From Aplysia californica (Eukaryota > Mollusca > Gastropoda > Aplysiida > Aplysiidae), in NCBI RefSeq assembly GCF_000002075.1, contig NW_004797286.1, positions 1,319,596 to 1,383,595 of the forward strand: 64,000 bases of DNA. Reading direction: 5' to 3'. Below the pieces are notes generated by a model. The model had not been told where the DNA came from. It saw nothing but the letters and a program-made list of their open reading frames with translations, and ran no database searches. Every line of letters starts with the position of its first letter. Positions within the stretch are counted from its first letter, which is position 1. This document shows, in pieces, positions 51,757 to 63,455 of the stretch. The position numbers and the translations under genes were made by a program.

Positions 51757-54700
51757 GTAAGACAGTGATGCTTCTTTTTTTTTTTTCTTGTAAATTAAAA
51801 ATTTCTTTGTGATTACTGAATGTTTGTGTCAGCTCCAGTGCCACAATGGAAGAGAATGGTAGCTGTCTTTAGCCTTTTAGTAGGGTCATAATTGTCATAT
51901 TGGCTAAATGATTAGGAAACTTTATGGAACAGGAAGGGTAAAGTATATTTTGGTCCCTTGCAGTCCATGTACATTGCAGTATAAAGCAAGCTTTTCATTT
52001 CTGCTAAATTTGAGAATTAAATATTTTTGGTCATCTTCTATCCCCTTTTAAGTGCCAGTGCTCCTCTCTTTTTGAAAATTGTCATGACATGCAACTTTTC
52101 AAAGACCACTGTTGATCTTAAGAAATCTTTGTAAATTGGGATTCTCTTAAAATGCTTATTTGCCCCCTAATATTGTAATAGTTTATAGATGAAGACCTTG
52201 CATCCTGATCATTCCTGCAGCATGTAAGTTGCTTGTACAGGGCTCTCTAAATCTAGCAATTTTTTCGGTAGTTACCGATTTTGGGCATGTTCTACTGCCA
52301 TACCGATAAAGGTGTCAAAACTACTGGATTTGCGATGGGTGTCGATAGTAGAAGAAAAATAGCCCATTCTTCAGTGCTTCCAGTCTTTCATGTTTTTGAG
52401 GAAATCCGTACATTCGTACATTCCGAAAGTCCCGTACTTGCCTCATCATCATATGAACTTCATGCGTTAAAGAAAAAGAGAGAGTATTTATATAATTATA
52501 TTAGCTTATCAGAATTCTGTAGCAAAGGATCAGTACTTGCCTCCGTAACTTCTGGGATATTTATGGTTACTTTTAGCTATAGGTTGTGTTAGAAACTGCC
52601 AGATTGCTCCTTTTGCTTACTCAACCTTTGTCTCTGTGCAGTTTGATCTTCAATAAATTTTCACGTGCAAAGTGGCTAAAATCTGGCCACTCAAGACAGG
52701 TTATCTTCCTCTTTCCTTTCATTCATTCATTCTCTCTGTCTTTCTTGGGTTTTTGCTGTGGCTGGAGGTTTTGTGCATTAATCTAGAGAACTGAATTGTG
52801 AATGTAGAAAGAAAATGGGTATGAGAGTTAAACTTTCTCTAATATGTCTAGATCTAGAGAATTGGTCAGTTCTGCATGAGGATTCTAAGACAGCAGGATA
52901 AAAGTTATTTGGCCGCGGTGCAAGAAACTGATGCTAAAATAAAAGAAATAAGTGAACGTAGTGCTCTGAGGTTTTGACATTCAATATTCGAACAGGTAAA
53001 TGAAGGAAAATTAGAGTACAGGTTTGGTGATTATGTCATCGAGATTGGTGTTCCTGGATTTGCCTACAGCCTACTAACTGTCTATGCTGCAATACCAAAT
53101 TGAACAGGCCCCAGTTGCAATGAAGAAATACCATTTTCAACCCCCAGAAAGCTCTAAATTTCAGTTTCTTCCTTTTGCTCTCGATCCCCCACTCGACCTT
53201 ACTGGGGGGCCTATGATGGAGGAAAAAAGAAAACAATCTTTTTGAAATATTATAATGTATTCGAAATTTAACTGCCTGACGCGATACTGGAGGATAAGAT
53301 CTGGAAGCTAATATTATGATTAGAGCGCCGTGCGGCATAGCGCCCCAATGTTGGATGCATATCACCATGCATCATAATAGCTTGTTACTGATTAAAACTT
53401 TTTCTTTGATTTAGCAACTTGAAAAGAAAATCAATACTAAGTTTGTGATGCAGTGATTGCCAGATTTTCAGCATCATTATATCCCACGCATTTTTTTTCT
53501 CAAATATCTATTGCTTGGATTAAGAGTAAAAGACATTTTTTCCCCTTTCACCACCTTTCTTCTGCCAAAAGATGCCACACAAAATACTTGTATGAATATA
53601 ATAATTTATTTCAGTACCTTTTTTAAATGATTGTGCAATGCTATGTCTTTCCAACGTGGGTAGTTAAGTATTCTTTCCCTGTTCCTGCTTTCTCTGCCTC
53701 TCCTCTGCTTATAAAAAAAGACAAAACCAAGAAAGGAAACAAAGCTTTCGATGTTAGTCTTTTCTTTACTCTTTTTCAACACTGCTTTTGTTTGATTTGT
53801 GGCTGAAGAGAGCTGTCCTGAATATGATTCATTAATGTTCTTTCTTAAAAGCAATTTGTGTGTATTTTATAAGTATTAACAAATGGTTTCGTTTCCTAGG
53901 ATGCAAAAATTCCATCATAAATATGGAAGCAAGGTCAATTGACTGCAAAATGCTAACTCGCCGCTGTGCTGTCGCAAAATTGCAAGATGTCACAATGCCA
54001 AAGTATCGTGATCTCATGACGCAGAATGCTGGGGCATTGCTTGTTATCTTGCCACAGAATCTGGGGAATCTCTCAGCCGAAGAAAGACAGGTATCAAGAA
54101 TGTTCAAATATCCAGTATATGAATGTCTTTTCAGCTAACTGTAATAGAAGAAGCATGTCTTAACTAAAAAGGATAGATTTGTAGTGAAAATTACCAGCAG
54201 ACCTCTTGAGGTTTTTGGGCTTTGTTGTTCTGTTTTGGTTTTTTTTTTTGGGGGGGGGGTTCCATATTTAGAAGACAGTGAAATGGCGAATATTGATGTT
54301 GAAAAAGGAAATAACCATTTGTCCATACATTCTTAGTCTACATTGTGATGCTATGTACTTCTCAATTGCGATGTTCCTTTTATAAGGCAGACGTGCATTA
54401 AATATTTTTATGTCCCTGAACATTGTGAATTATTTCACCCTATTCTGGCTTTTATATATTAGTGTACTGTACTTTCACCATTTCCTCACCTTGGTAACTC
54501 TATTGTCATTCATTTTGTCAGCATTTGCAAAGTCTGGAGCGGGAGATAGTCCAGGAGCCAACATCAGTGCCTGTGTACTTTGCTCTGGAGCAAGAGTACC
54601 TGAAGGACATTTATCTTGATGTCCAAGAGGGCACAGCTGGGGACAATGCAGCAACAGCTTGGGAAGGTACAGATCTTTTTTCCTTCTGCTCTTTCCATTT

Positions 54701-57700
54701 CTCTATCATCAATATTGTGTATTATAAATCCGTGTGAGTGGGTGGTTGGCGGGTGCTCTGGTGTGGTTTGCTCCTTCTTTCCTATCTAACATCTATTTTC
54801 CCGATCTCTCCTCCTTTTTTGTGTTTGTTACTCTCTTGTAACACCTCTAATCTTCGGCACTTATATGACCTTACTGTGTTGCAAGTTCCGTAAAACTCTT
54901 ACTAATACTAAAAAAAACCCATGTGCCTCTACTTAGGTGATGAAAAAAAATCACTGTAGGTTAAAGTATAATGTTAAAAAAATGCTCTGTTCTTCCCACC
55001 TTGGTTTTGTCTGCATATGAAACTTTGTGTTCCTTCTCAATGTCTGTTCTCCGATAAATGAAATATTTGTGGCATCGTCAAAATTCTCCATATTTTTCTT
55101 TGTATCAGACTCTTCTGACTTCTCAGTTCATTATATTAAATTTAGTTTTTTCTATGAATCTATATGCATACTGTTGGGAATAAAATGTATTGCTGAGAAG
55201 GTAGTTGGAGGGTGCCTTTGGTAGATCCTACTTCTTAACCTTCCCTCTGTTGCTTCTGTCTGTCTTACTTTTTTCAACACTAAATGACCATTGTTCTGTT
55301 GAGCTGAGTTTGTATCACATAATTTTTTTATTTAAAAAAACATTTTTTTGGGGGTAAGCATAAGGTCACTTGAGCGCGCGGGACACATTGCACATTTTCA
55401 GTTGGTAGGAAATTTTGAATTTTGCCGAGGTGGCGGCCGAAGCCTACTCTTAACGATTTTAGACCACCAAGGGATCTTTGACGTGCGCAACTTGCACAGA
55501 GGCCCTCCGAGATTTTTCGCCCTTGTCCGAGAAGGCTAGGAGTAGATTTTTCCTACCAGAAGATCAGGGGTGTGGCGAAAAGACAGCAGTAAGAAAGAGT
55601 CATGGAGTAGCAGTAGAAAGGCTGCAGAAAGAGTCAGGATCCAAGAGGAGGGAGCAAAGGAGGTAAGGAGGTAGGGGCAAAAAATGGAGACGAAAGTAGA
55701 TGACAGAATGTTGCTAGAGAGCAGGAAAGGAGATGAAAGGAGACAATTTTAGAGAAGGCAAATTTCCGTCACTATCTGAATTCGAACCTGGGGCCTATTG
55801 AATGAGAGGCGAACACCTTAACCTCTAGGCCACGAGAACATATATATGTATAACAATGTCTTTGGGTTGGGGGACTCCTTCTCAATTAATGATCAGGAGC
55901 CAAGTAGTTCTTTGTTTGAAGCTTTCGTTAAACTTCAATTTTTGTTAATTTCAGCCCTTGTCAGTTCTGCCACTGCTAATGGCTTCCAGCTGGTGGTCTC
56001 TGGAACAGCTGCAGAGGCGTTGCCAGATTTTGAAGTTGCCAATATTCAGGTTGGTATCTTTATGCTCATTATCAGTCATTGATGTGTTTTTAAAAAAATG
56101 ACTGATTTTTATTGTGTGTCATAGAAAAGTCAGATTAGAACTGAAAGGAGATGATGTGGAGAGAAGTAAGTGGTTTTATTTATGGCTTCGATATCATTGT
56201 TGATATTTGGCAAGACCTAAATTTTGTAATGAGCCATGCTGTGCAGCTTATCAAGATGCAGTTGCAGTTAAGTATTTTGACAAAATTTTATTCTCTATTG
56301 GTTGTCATTTTTTTCCAAGGTTTAAACAAAGCATGTAAAAAGACTTTATTGTGTGGGTAGATATATATGCATGTATAATACAAATCAGTTAATGGGAAAG
56401 TATTGTTTATTGCTGTGGCAATGAAGAAACTGATTAAAGCTGAATACTGTTACCATCCCTATGTTCTTGGTTCATTGGTTTAAATGTCATGCATAATGTC
56501 CCCAGGGTCGTCTCTCTGGCTATGGCATTGAAGAGCAGCTGCCGACCATTGTGATCACAGCTCATTATGATTCTATGGGGATTGCTCCGGTAAGCCATCT
56601 GGTGTCTTAACTAAATACTGTCTAGCATACACATAGGAGGTCACTTGCTAAACCCGCTAAGTCAAGTTTTGGGGGAAAAAAAGAGTTAGCGCCCTGAGCC
56701 CTTTTAGAGGTCACGTAAACATGTCCCACGAATACCTCCACCTGCAAAACCTGCAAAGTAATGTAGTATTTTGTAACGAAAGAAGTATAACTCTATCAAA
56801 ACCGCTAAGTAATGAACGGAAACTCTACCAAAACCTGCTAAATCTTTTTATCCATTTGCTTTACGCGATACATTTATTTAAGCCAATCACGTTTGGGCTT
56901 TTTTCTGCTGTTTCCCCTTCGTCCAGAATGGCAGACCTCGACTCGAACTATGCTGTTATCGCCGAAAAATGTGAATAAGTCAACATCAAAAGACTAAAAA
57001 AGAATGTTTAGGAAAAAAAATTGTTTATAAAAGTCTGGGTTTTAAAAAATATTTTTGGTGGATTATATATATATATATACATTTTTTTTTGGCCATTTCA
57101 ATCCAATGACCTGCAGTGTCACAGCCTACTGTCAGTATTTTGACAGCCAAATGGTGACATTTGAGATACTTTTATTCAGTGAAGAAAACCTTATGATCAA
57201 AACATATAATACTGTAATAAAGATATATGTCTTTCATTTTAAAAGAAAAACCCGGTAAATTCACATTCTTTCTCTTTCTTCGCGGGCTGCTTTTTAAAAA
57301 AGTATGTTTTTGTCTAACCAGCATGCTGTGTACTATGGAAAGTACATACTGGAGAGCTCTTGGGTCAATCCCCTTCTCTAAGAATCCAACACGGCTTGTT
57401 AAAACACCATCAAAAGCTGCTATGTCATGGCTTCAGTTTCAAAACCTGCTAAGTCAATACTTTGTATTCCATAATCACTGTCAATTAAGTTGAAAAATCA
57501 TAAACTACAGTATAAAAAGTGTCTACATAACTCATAGTCTCAGTGTGTAGCAAATTGGAAATATTGGTACTTAATTTCTTTGTTTAACTTTAAACACAAA
57601 ATGCAGTTTTTCTCCTAACTTGACCAACTTGACTTCGCATGTTTGGTAAGTGACCTCCTCATATAATCACGCACCTAGCGAAATATATACATAGTGGAAC

Positions 57701-60700
57701 ATGCACATAGCAAAACACACACATAGCAAACAGAATTTTTTTTTCCTACATGTATATTCTTTGTATTTACAACATGCACTTAGTGCAGTTCGTACATAAC
57801 AAAAATATTTGAGTGTTCAGCCGATTTCGCTGTGAGCATGCTGGACTGTACTTGTTCTGCCTGAATTTCCTTAGCGCATCACTGATAATCAAATCAATTA
57901 AAATCAGAAAAGGTTTGTTATTTAAAAGAAATTTTTTTTTTTTTTTACCAGTCCCAACGGAGCAAAATATATTTACATGGCACTGTATCAGCGCACATAT
58001 ACCCATGCATGTATATGCTACAAAAATATCATTATAATGAAGCTTCAGACTGACATTTCTGGACCAGCATCTGTGGTGCAATGGTTATGGTTTTCGCTGT
58101 ATACACATAAGACATGAGTTCAGTTTCCCTGCGGGGAAGTGCTTATATGTATGAAACACATCAGTCAAATGTGCCATATTTGTATCCATACTTTTGCTGA
58201 GTTCTTATGATGTGTTTCAATAAAACAGAAATACCCTGATTACAAATCAATCTACATGATACAATGTATTGGTTTAATTGTGAACAGAAACAGATCATTT
58301 CTAATTCTTGGATTATCTGGAAAATGTGGAAATTTGTTGTTCATAAATCATCTTTAAGAATGAAAAGTTTTGACATCTTCCAGTATCTCTTTCTCTGCAA
58401 AGAAGTACAAGCAAAGAAAGGTATCACCTTACTACCTGACTGCCCTTTGGGGGAAGTGGTAAAACAAAGATCGGATCAAGTAATTGCAGTTCCATTTCTT
58501 TCTTTCTTTCAGTCACTGTCCTACGGCGTTGACTCCAATGGATCTGGTGTGATCATACTGCTGGAACTGGCTAGACTGTTCTCCAAACTGTACACAAACT
58601 CTCGCACCCATGCAAAGTATCCTTTACTCACCAATTGAATGAGTTTTATTGATAGTTGGATGACAAAGAGTCCGCAGTTAACGCATCAGACTTATTTATT
58701 GACTGTTTTCACCAGCATCACTTGACTAATTGAGATTTTTGCTTCTGTCTTCAATTTTTCTCCACAATTTTTTTGAAAATTGTTTGTGCTTTTGAAAGTT
58801 CGATTTGATGAGGGGAAACCACATTGTTTTTCAAGAACTGGTTGAGTCATGAGTGAATATGCTTGTTATTTGTCTGTAAAAATAGGAGACCATTATGTTA
58901 CTGTTAATAACAATATAATTTTTACTGTTTTGCCTCCTTAAATTCCCCCAAGATACAATTTAGTCTTTCTTTTGTCTGGCGGTGGAAAGTTCAACTATCA
59001 AGGTTCAAAGCGCTGGATTGAGGACAATTTTGAAGCTGCAGGTTTGATTTTGTTATAAACTTTCAAGTCAAGTTAAAAAGTGTTTGAAGAACGGTTTGGG
59101 AAATTTATGCTCTTGTTAATTTGTCAAAGTCTGTCTGGACAAATCTAGAACATCACAATATCATCTGTATTTGTCTCTGGGGAGAGAAAGAGAGAAAACA
59201 ACAAGGGTTATAATTCTTTCTTTTATTTTGAGCTGTGTCAGTGCACTGGGGAGGATTATTTTCCAAACTGAATTTTCACTCTATTATGTTCGATCCTTGT
59301 GTCAACCAGGATATTTGACAATTGAAACTTTATATCTCCCCCACCCCCTGTTTTTTTTTTTATCTTCAAAGTTGCCCAGGTAAAAAACATGGAACTGAAG
59401 CTCCTGAATTATTATCTTTGATGACAGTCACTATTAATTGTTCTTTTTTAATACTTCAGAGGGTAACATGCTGTCGGATGTTGCCTTTGTACTGTGTCTG
59501 GACACCCTAGGAGCTGGGAACGAACTGAAACTGCATGTGTCCAAGCCACCGAGAGAAGACAGTGCTGGTGGGCAGTTCTACAAGGTAAGGGAGATATTGA
59601 CCTTGTGGATCCCAATGTTTACTGTAAATCTATTTTTTGTCTGCTGCATATGAGACATTTGATAACTATTGGTCACATTTTGTGTATGAAGGCTCAAAAG
59701 AATAAACAAAAGCCTGTTTTACAAATTTTAAACTTTATCCTATCTGTCTCAACAACCTCCCCAGCCCCTCTGAATGTCTCAGAATTGTTCTGCCCATCGT
59801 GTTGGGTTACACAGAGGTCAGTGTTTTTCTTGTTTCAGTGATGATACTATTTTTTAACCAACTGTAGTAGCCCAGTGCTTCTAAAGGAGCTATCTTTTCA
59901 TGCACATTGGGTTTACCTAAATTGTCATATTCAGGTCTTTCTTTAAAAAAAAAAAAAGAATAAAAAATGGCCCTATTACTGCTTAGGATTTTAAAATCAT
60001 TTAGTTTAGGTCATCATCCCAGACATAAGTGTGTCACTGTCATTTCACTTGTCATGGAATGGCCGATTTGATGTCTGTAGTGTAATTCTTTCTTCTTTGA
60101 CTAAAGAAATATCCTTGTATTTTCTCTCATCCACACATTCTGACTTTATTCTTCAGCAACTGGAGGAGGTGGGCAGTTCTCTGTATCCAGAGGCCAAGGT
60201 TGATATGGTGCACAAGAAGATCAACCTTGCTGATGAGATGCTCGCCTGGGAGCATGAGAGGTTCAGCATCAAGCGCATGTTGGCCTTCACCCTAAGCCAT
60301 CTGGGTTCACACAAGTCTCCAGACAGAAACACCATCCTGGACACAAGGTGAGGAGGTGGTCTCTCGCTTACCTGTTGTGTTTTTCAGAACTACTCTATTG
60401 ATGCAAAAAAAGCTGATCCCGAGTAGGACCCTCTGGGCAGTGCTATTGCACTGATTTACAAGGAAGGTACCCTCTTTGAGCTTTGATTTAGATAAGAAGA
60501 TGATGTCGTAGAGTCTTCAAACTTTGCAAACAATCAGAGGAAAGGTCTAACTAAAGAGCTGGTTCAGTTCAGTCCAAGTCGATATAAAACTCGCAGTTCG
60601 CCGCTTCTTATAGGTCGAGAAATTTTTTTACTCACTGGGAAAGTTGAAGAGATTTTGGAATCACATTAGGTGTATAGCATATATAAGTAGACATTTATTT

Positions 60701-63455
60701 TCTTGTATAGCCCATATTTACATGTATGCTGGAAAGCCGTTCAGATTTCTATTTAAAGTTAACATAATTTCAAATTAGGGGCAACATTTTTTTTTTTGGT
60801 TAGTGTTGGCGCTCGCAACTGCATAAAATCATATGAATGAACGAGACATGTTAAACATTTCAGTAGGAAAGTTTTGAATTTTGCTTGGGTGGCGGTCGAA
60901 GCCTTCTCTTATCGGTTTTAGACCACCAAGGGATCTTGCGCAACTTATACACGGGACCTCTGAGATTTTTCTCCCTTGTTCGAGAAGGCTAGATATAGGT
61001 CTTTCCTACCATAAGATCAGGGGTCTGGCTGAAAGACCACAGTAAGAAGGAGCCAAGGAGTAGCAGCAGAAAATCTGCAGAATGAGTCAGGGTCCCAGAG
61101 GATGGGGCAAAGGAGATGAGGGGATTGGGGCAGAAAGTGGAGACGAAAGCAGATGATGGAACATTGTTAAAGAGCAGGAAAGGAGGTGAAAGGAGACAAT
61201 TTTAGAGAAGAAAACTTTTCCTTTGCTACCCGGATTCGAACCCGGGACCTTTGACTGAGAGGCGAACACCTTAACCACGGGCCGGGCGGGTAATATTTGC
61301 GGATAACTGAATTCCAATTAGAAATGACAGACCTGTAGTCCTGTTGATCTGTTTATGCTTGTTTACATTATGTTATTAACTTTGGACCTGTGATCCATCT
61401 GTAAATATGGATGAGAAATTTCTTGAGAACAGGAAAGAGAAATTCTCCGGTATAGATGTGTTAACAGTTAACAGTGAGCAAATTTTGCATTCACTACTAA
61501 AGTGATATATTATGGCTGCTTCCCACACTATGACCATAGTGTCCCTAGAGCACCAAGAAAAGATTTCCGCAAAAATGGCCATTGTTATGGCCTGTGTGGT
61601 AGTAAAGTATTGATCTAAAGAACGAATAATATTTAAAATCTGCGTCATGTGTTTCAAATGTTTAAAGAAAACTGCTCCTTTTTATCTACAAGAACTTATC
61701 AGTATATATAAACCAGGGAGAAACCTAAGATCATCAAATGATAACACCCTACTTGTGACACCTGTAAAATCATACAAATCATATGGAGAGAGATCTTTCT
61801 CATATCTTGGTCCATTTATGTGGAACAGATTACTCCTGAAACTAAGACAAATAAAAACACTTGATAGCTTCAAAAGACATCTTAAACATTTTCTGTTCCT
61901 ACAGGCCTATCTTTCATAAGCATTTAATGTTATCTTTCATTATAGTTGTTCTGTTCTGGATGAAAATAGTCTGTGTGTGTGTGTGCATTAATGTATATTG
62001 CATGAGAAGAAAGGAAGTAGTAAGAAAGGTTTTTGAAAAATGGGTATTTCAATGTAAAGCGCATTGAGCTACTTTTTTGGAAATGCGCTATATAAATGTT
62101 ATATATTATTATTATTTTATTATTTATCTGCATAGACCAGATGACAAGTTCTGAAGTAAGCACCATAGATTCAATTATTTTAAATGAGACAAAAGAGAAG
62201 GATGAATCATTTGCCTGACTGTAAGGTATAGAAGCTGATGTCATCGCAAGGACAGCAACAGCCGAGATTGCATTGTAGGCCTAGCGGTTTGGTGCTTCAC
62301 CCTATTTCGTAGAAAACATGAAAACATGTTCAATTCCCATATGACAATGGTTTTTTACAAAGTATCTTTGTCTTTTTGCTGGGAGTTGTATCCCTCTCAA
62401 CTTAGGTTGGCCCTGACAGACAGGGTCAAAGTTGAAGCAGCCAGCCTCCTAAATGATCCAAATTGTGTAAACATCTACTCTTCTACAAGTGTAACTGTAG
62501 GATAGAAAAATATGGCATGTTACACAAATTTTCAAAATATTTTTGCTATGGTATTGCGTAAAATATACCAATGTATGCTAATTAGATGATTGATTAATTA
62601 TGCATATACATTTAAAAAATCCGTGCTCACAGCTACCTTCGGTATAAGAAGTAATTGTAGAGTGCCAAGTTTCATCGCTGTAAGTTAATTTGTTCAAAGT
62701 TTATGTTCTTTTCTGTTTGAAAATGACTTAAAGCGGGTCCATACCCTGTGCCAGTGTTTCTTATTTGTGTAAAAAAAAAAAAAGGACCGAAAAAGTTTGC
62801 TTATTAAGACAGAAAAAAAATCCATTAAAAGTTATTTATTAACCGATTTTCAAAATTTAAAAAATAAAAAAGTATTGTATTCTGCATACTGGTGTCTATC
62901 ACGTAAACTTATCAGCACAGCAGAATAATGATTTTGAAAAAAATCATCTGGCTTTGCTAATTGATGTTCCTTTGGTTGCGTATGGCCCGGAGGAGCCCCC
63001 CAAGTGTTCTATCAAGCTTTGTTCCCTCACGTGAGATTGTATTTCTTTGGAAGCTTTTTTCCAACTGCATGTTAAATGTACATGGGTTAAAAGTGACAAG
63101 ACGTTTCTTTCAAAATTGGAATTTTTTGTGAGTAGTGGTACTTTATTTGTAGTTTCTCCTGTTGAAAATGCAGCAGTGATCTGTGTTTTCAGGGTTTTTT
63201 TGTTGTTGTTTGGAACAACTGAATTCGACATAGAAGTTTTTAGATTCCATTAGTTCTTTTAAAGTTATTCAGCTTTTCACTGTGTTCACAAATGATGTAG
63301 AATGTTTTACTTAAATTTTCTACTCATGTTTCTATAGGGCAGCAGTGGACTCTGGGGTCATTACCAGGAATACTCAGATTGTTGCAGAGGCCCTGGCCAG
63401 GCAGATCTACAACTTGACAAGCCAAGGCAGCTTTGAAATGTTCACTGACACTCTG
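51582..63455 (+). CDS. NCLN: Nicalin (BOS complex subunit NCLN), exons 1-10, 3' end outside window
   Basis: Nicalin is an ER membrane glycoprotein of the nicastrin/M28-like fold. With NOMO and TMEM147 it forms the BOS complex, which acts with the Sec61-associated multipass translocon. The start [15 protein letters not shown] is followed by a hydrophobic signal/anchor (residues about 16-34), then [19 protein letters not shown], near-identical to vertebrate nicalin. Later landmarks are [91 protein letters not shown] and [17 protein letters not shown]. Ten exons with consistent phases give 439 of an expected roughly 560 residues. The luminal end and C-terminal membrane helix lie past 64000. Confidence 0.97.
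53900..54090 (+). CDS. NCLN: NCLN exon 2
   Basis: Residues 59-122, beginning [20 protein letters not shown] and containing [12 protein letters not shown], the counterpart of human 'AGAVVIILPRAM'. Acceptor TTTCCTAG, donor CAG|GTATCA. Confidence 0.96.
54522..54666 (+). CDS. NCLN: NCLN exon 3
   Basis: Residues 123-170, including [20 protein letters not shown], matching human 'VPVYFAVEDEALLSIYKQTQ'. Acceptor TTGTCAG, donor GAAG|GTACAG. Confidence 0.96.
54738..54900 (+). repeat. Type B repeat in NCLN intron 3
   Basis: Plus-strand copy: GGCGGGTGCTCTGGTGTGGT at its head, TTGTAACACCTCTAATCTTC, then the shared tail GACCTTACTGTGTTGCAAGT to CCGTAAAACTCTTACTAAT. Confidence 0.75.
55352..55842 (-). repeat. 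Type C SINE in NCLN intron 3
   Basis: Tail GCATAAGGTCACTTGAGCGC, body GAAGCCTACTCTTAACGATT and AGACCACCAAGGGATCTTTG, right end ATTCGAACCTGGGGCCTATT to TTAACCTCTAGGCCACGAG. Read on minus, this is a tRNA-like head with A and B boxes. Confidence 0.82.
55955..56049 (+). CDS. NCLN: NCLN exon 4
   Basis: Residues 171-202, [20 protein letters not shown] and onward to FEVANIQ. It matches human 'LLRTATANGFQMVTSG...'. Acceptor ATTTCAG, donor CAG|GTTGGT. Confidence 0.96.
56506..56589 (+). CDS. NCLN: NCLN exon 5
   Basis: Residues 203-230, [20 protein letters not shown] then [12 protein letters not shown] is the relic of the M28 zinc-site motif, which nicalins keep in part without being proteases. Acceptor TCCCCAG, donor CCG|GTAAGC. 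Confidence 0.97.
56635..57659. mobile_element. Non-autonomous DNA element in NCLN intron 5 (about 1.0 kb)
   Basis: Inverted ends AGGAGGTCACTTGCTAAACC and, reversed, AGGAGGTCACTTACCAAACA, both continuing with GC.AAGTCAAGTT. CAT lies on both sides. Inside, the motif AAAACC(T)GCTAAGTC recurs several times (for example near 56795, 56835, 57400 and 57440), as expected for transposase-binding subterminal repeats. Superfamily not assigned. Confidence 0.65.
58065..58240 (+). repeat. Possible tRNA-headed SINE
   Basis: CATCTGTGGTGCAATGGTTA and GAGTTCAGTTTCCCTGCGGG look like degraded A- and B-box regions, followed by an AT-rich body. A single copy in this window, so only suggestive. Confidence 0.35.
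58513..58616 (+). CDS. NCLN: NCLN exon 6
   Basis: Residues 231-264, [20 protein letters not shown] and [14 protein letters not shown]. It is close to human '[33 protein letters not shown]'. Donor AA|GTATCC, phase 2. Confidence 0.96.
58953..59041 (+). CDS. NCLN: NCLN exon 7
   Basis: Residues 265-294, including [20 protein letters not shown] and IEDNFEAA. Acceptor CCCCCAAG lacks a strong pyrimidine run, but the phase and the protein match fix it. Confidence 0.95.
59460..59584 (+). CDS. NCLN: NCLN exon 8
   Basis: Residues 295-336, including [20 protein letters not shown] and [17 protein letters not shown]. Human has '[30 protein letters not shown]'. Acceptor TACTTCAG, donor AAG|GTAAGG. Confidence 0.96.
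60157..60347 (+). CDS. NCLN: NCLN exon 9
   Basis: Residues 337-399, [20 protein letters not shown], then [20 protein letters not shown] and [11 protein letters not shown]. The WEHERF.I.R..AFTLSHL block is diagnostic for nicalin. Donor AAG|GTGAGG. Confidence 0.97.
60805..61285 (-). repeat. Type C SINE in NCLN intron 9
   Basis: Tail GGCGCTCGCAACTGCATAAA; body AGACCACCAAGGGATCTTGC; right end CCCGGATTCGAACCCGGGAC then GGCGAACACCTTAACCACGG. Reverse complement gives TGGTTAAGGTGTTC (A box) and GGTTCGAATCC (B box). Confidence 0.83.
61620..62130 (+). mobile_element. CR1/L2-type LINE, 3' end
   Basis: An open 90-codon frame (61647-61919) has the typical C-terminal block: [40 protein letters not shown] and [14 protein letters not shown]. 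The 3' UTR follows and ends GAAATGCGCTATATAAATGT plus an ATT-rich tail. It is 5' truncated and sits in NCLN intron 9. Confidence 0.8.
62268..62462 (+). repeat. SINE family S3, copy 4
   Basis: tRNA-like head GTAGGCCTAGCGGTTTGGTG with B-box-like ATGTTCAATTCCC, then TTGCTGGGAGTTGTATCCCT and the tail GTTGAAGCAGCCAGCCTCCT. Confidence 0.65.
63338..63455 (+). CDS. NCLN: NCLN exon 10
   Basis: Residues 400-439, [20 protein letters not shown] and [19 protein letters not shown]. It matches human 'VDSKTLTRNTRIIAEALTRVIYNLT..G...MPVFTE'. It is the last exon visible; the rest lies to the right of the window. Confidence 0.96.

Larger units (their letters stand above)
49741..53899 (+). other. NCLN 5' intron and intron 1, largely featureless
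   Basis: Apart from M1 fragment copy 7 (50545) and NCLN exon 1, this AT-rich stretch shows no gene or assignable repeat. Frames here are shadow frames. Confidence 0.4.

Noticed and set aside
55478-55666. 62-codon plus frame rich in Arg/Lys
   Set aside because: Lies entirely within the type C SINE.
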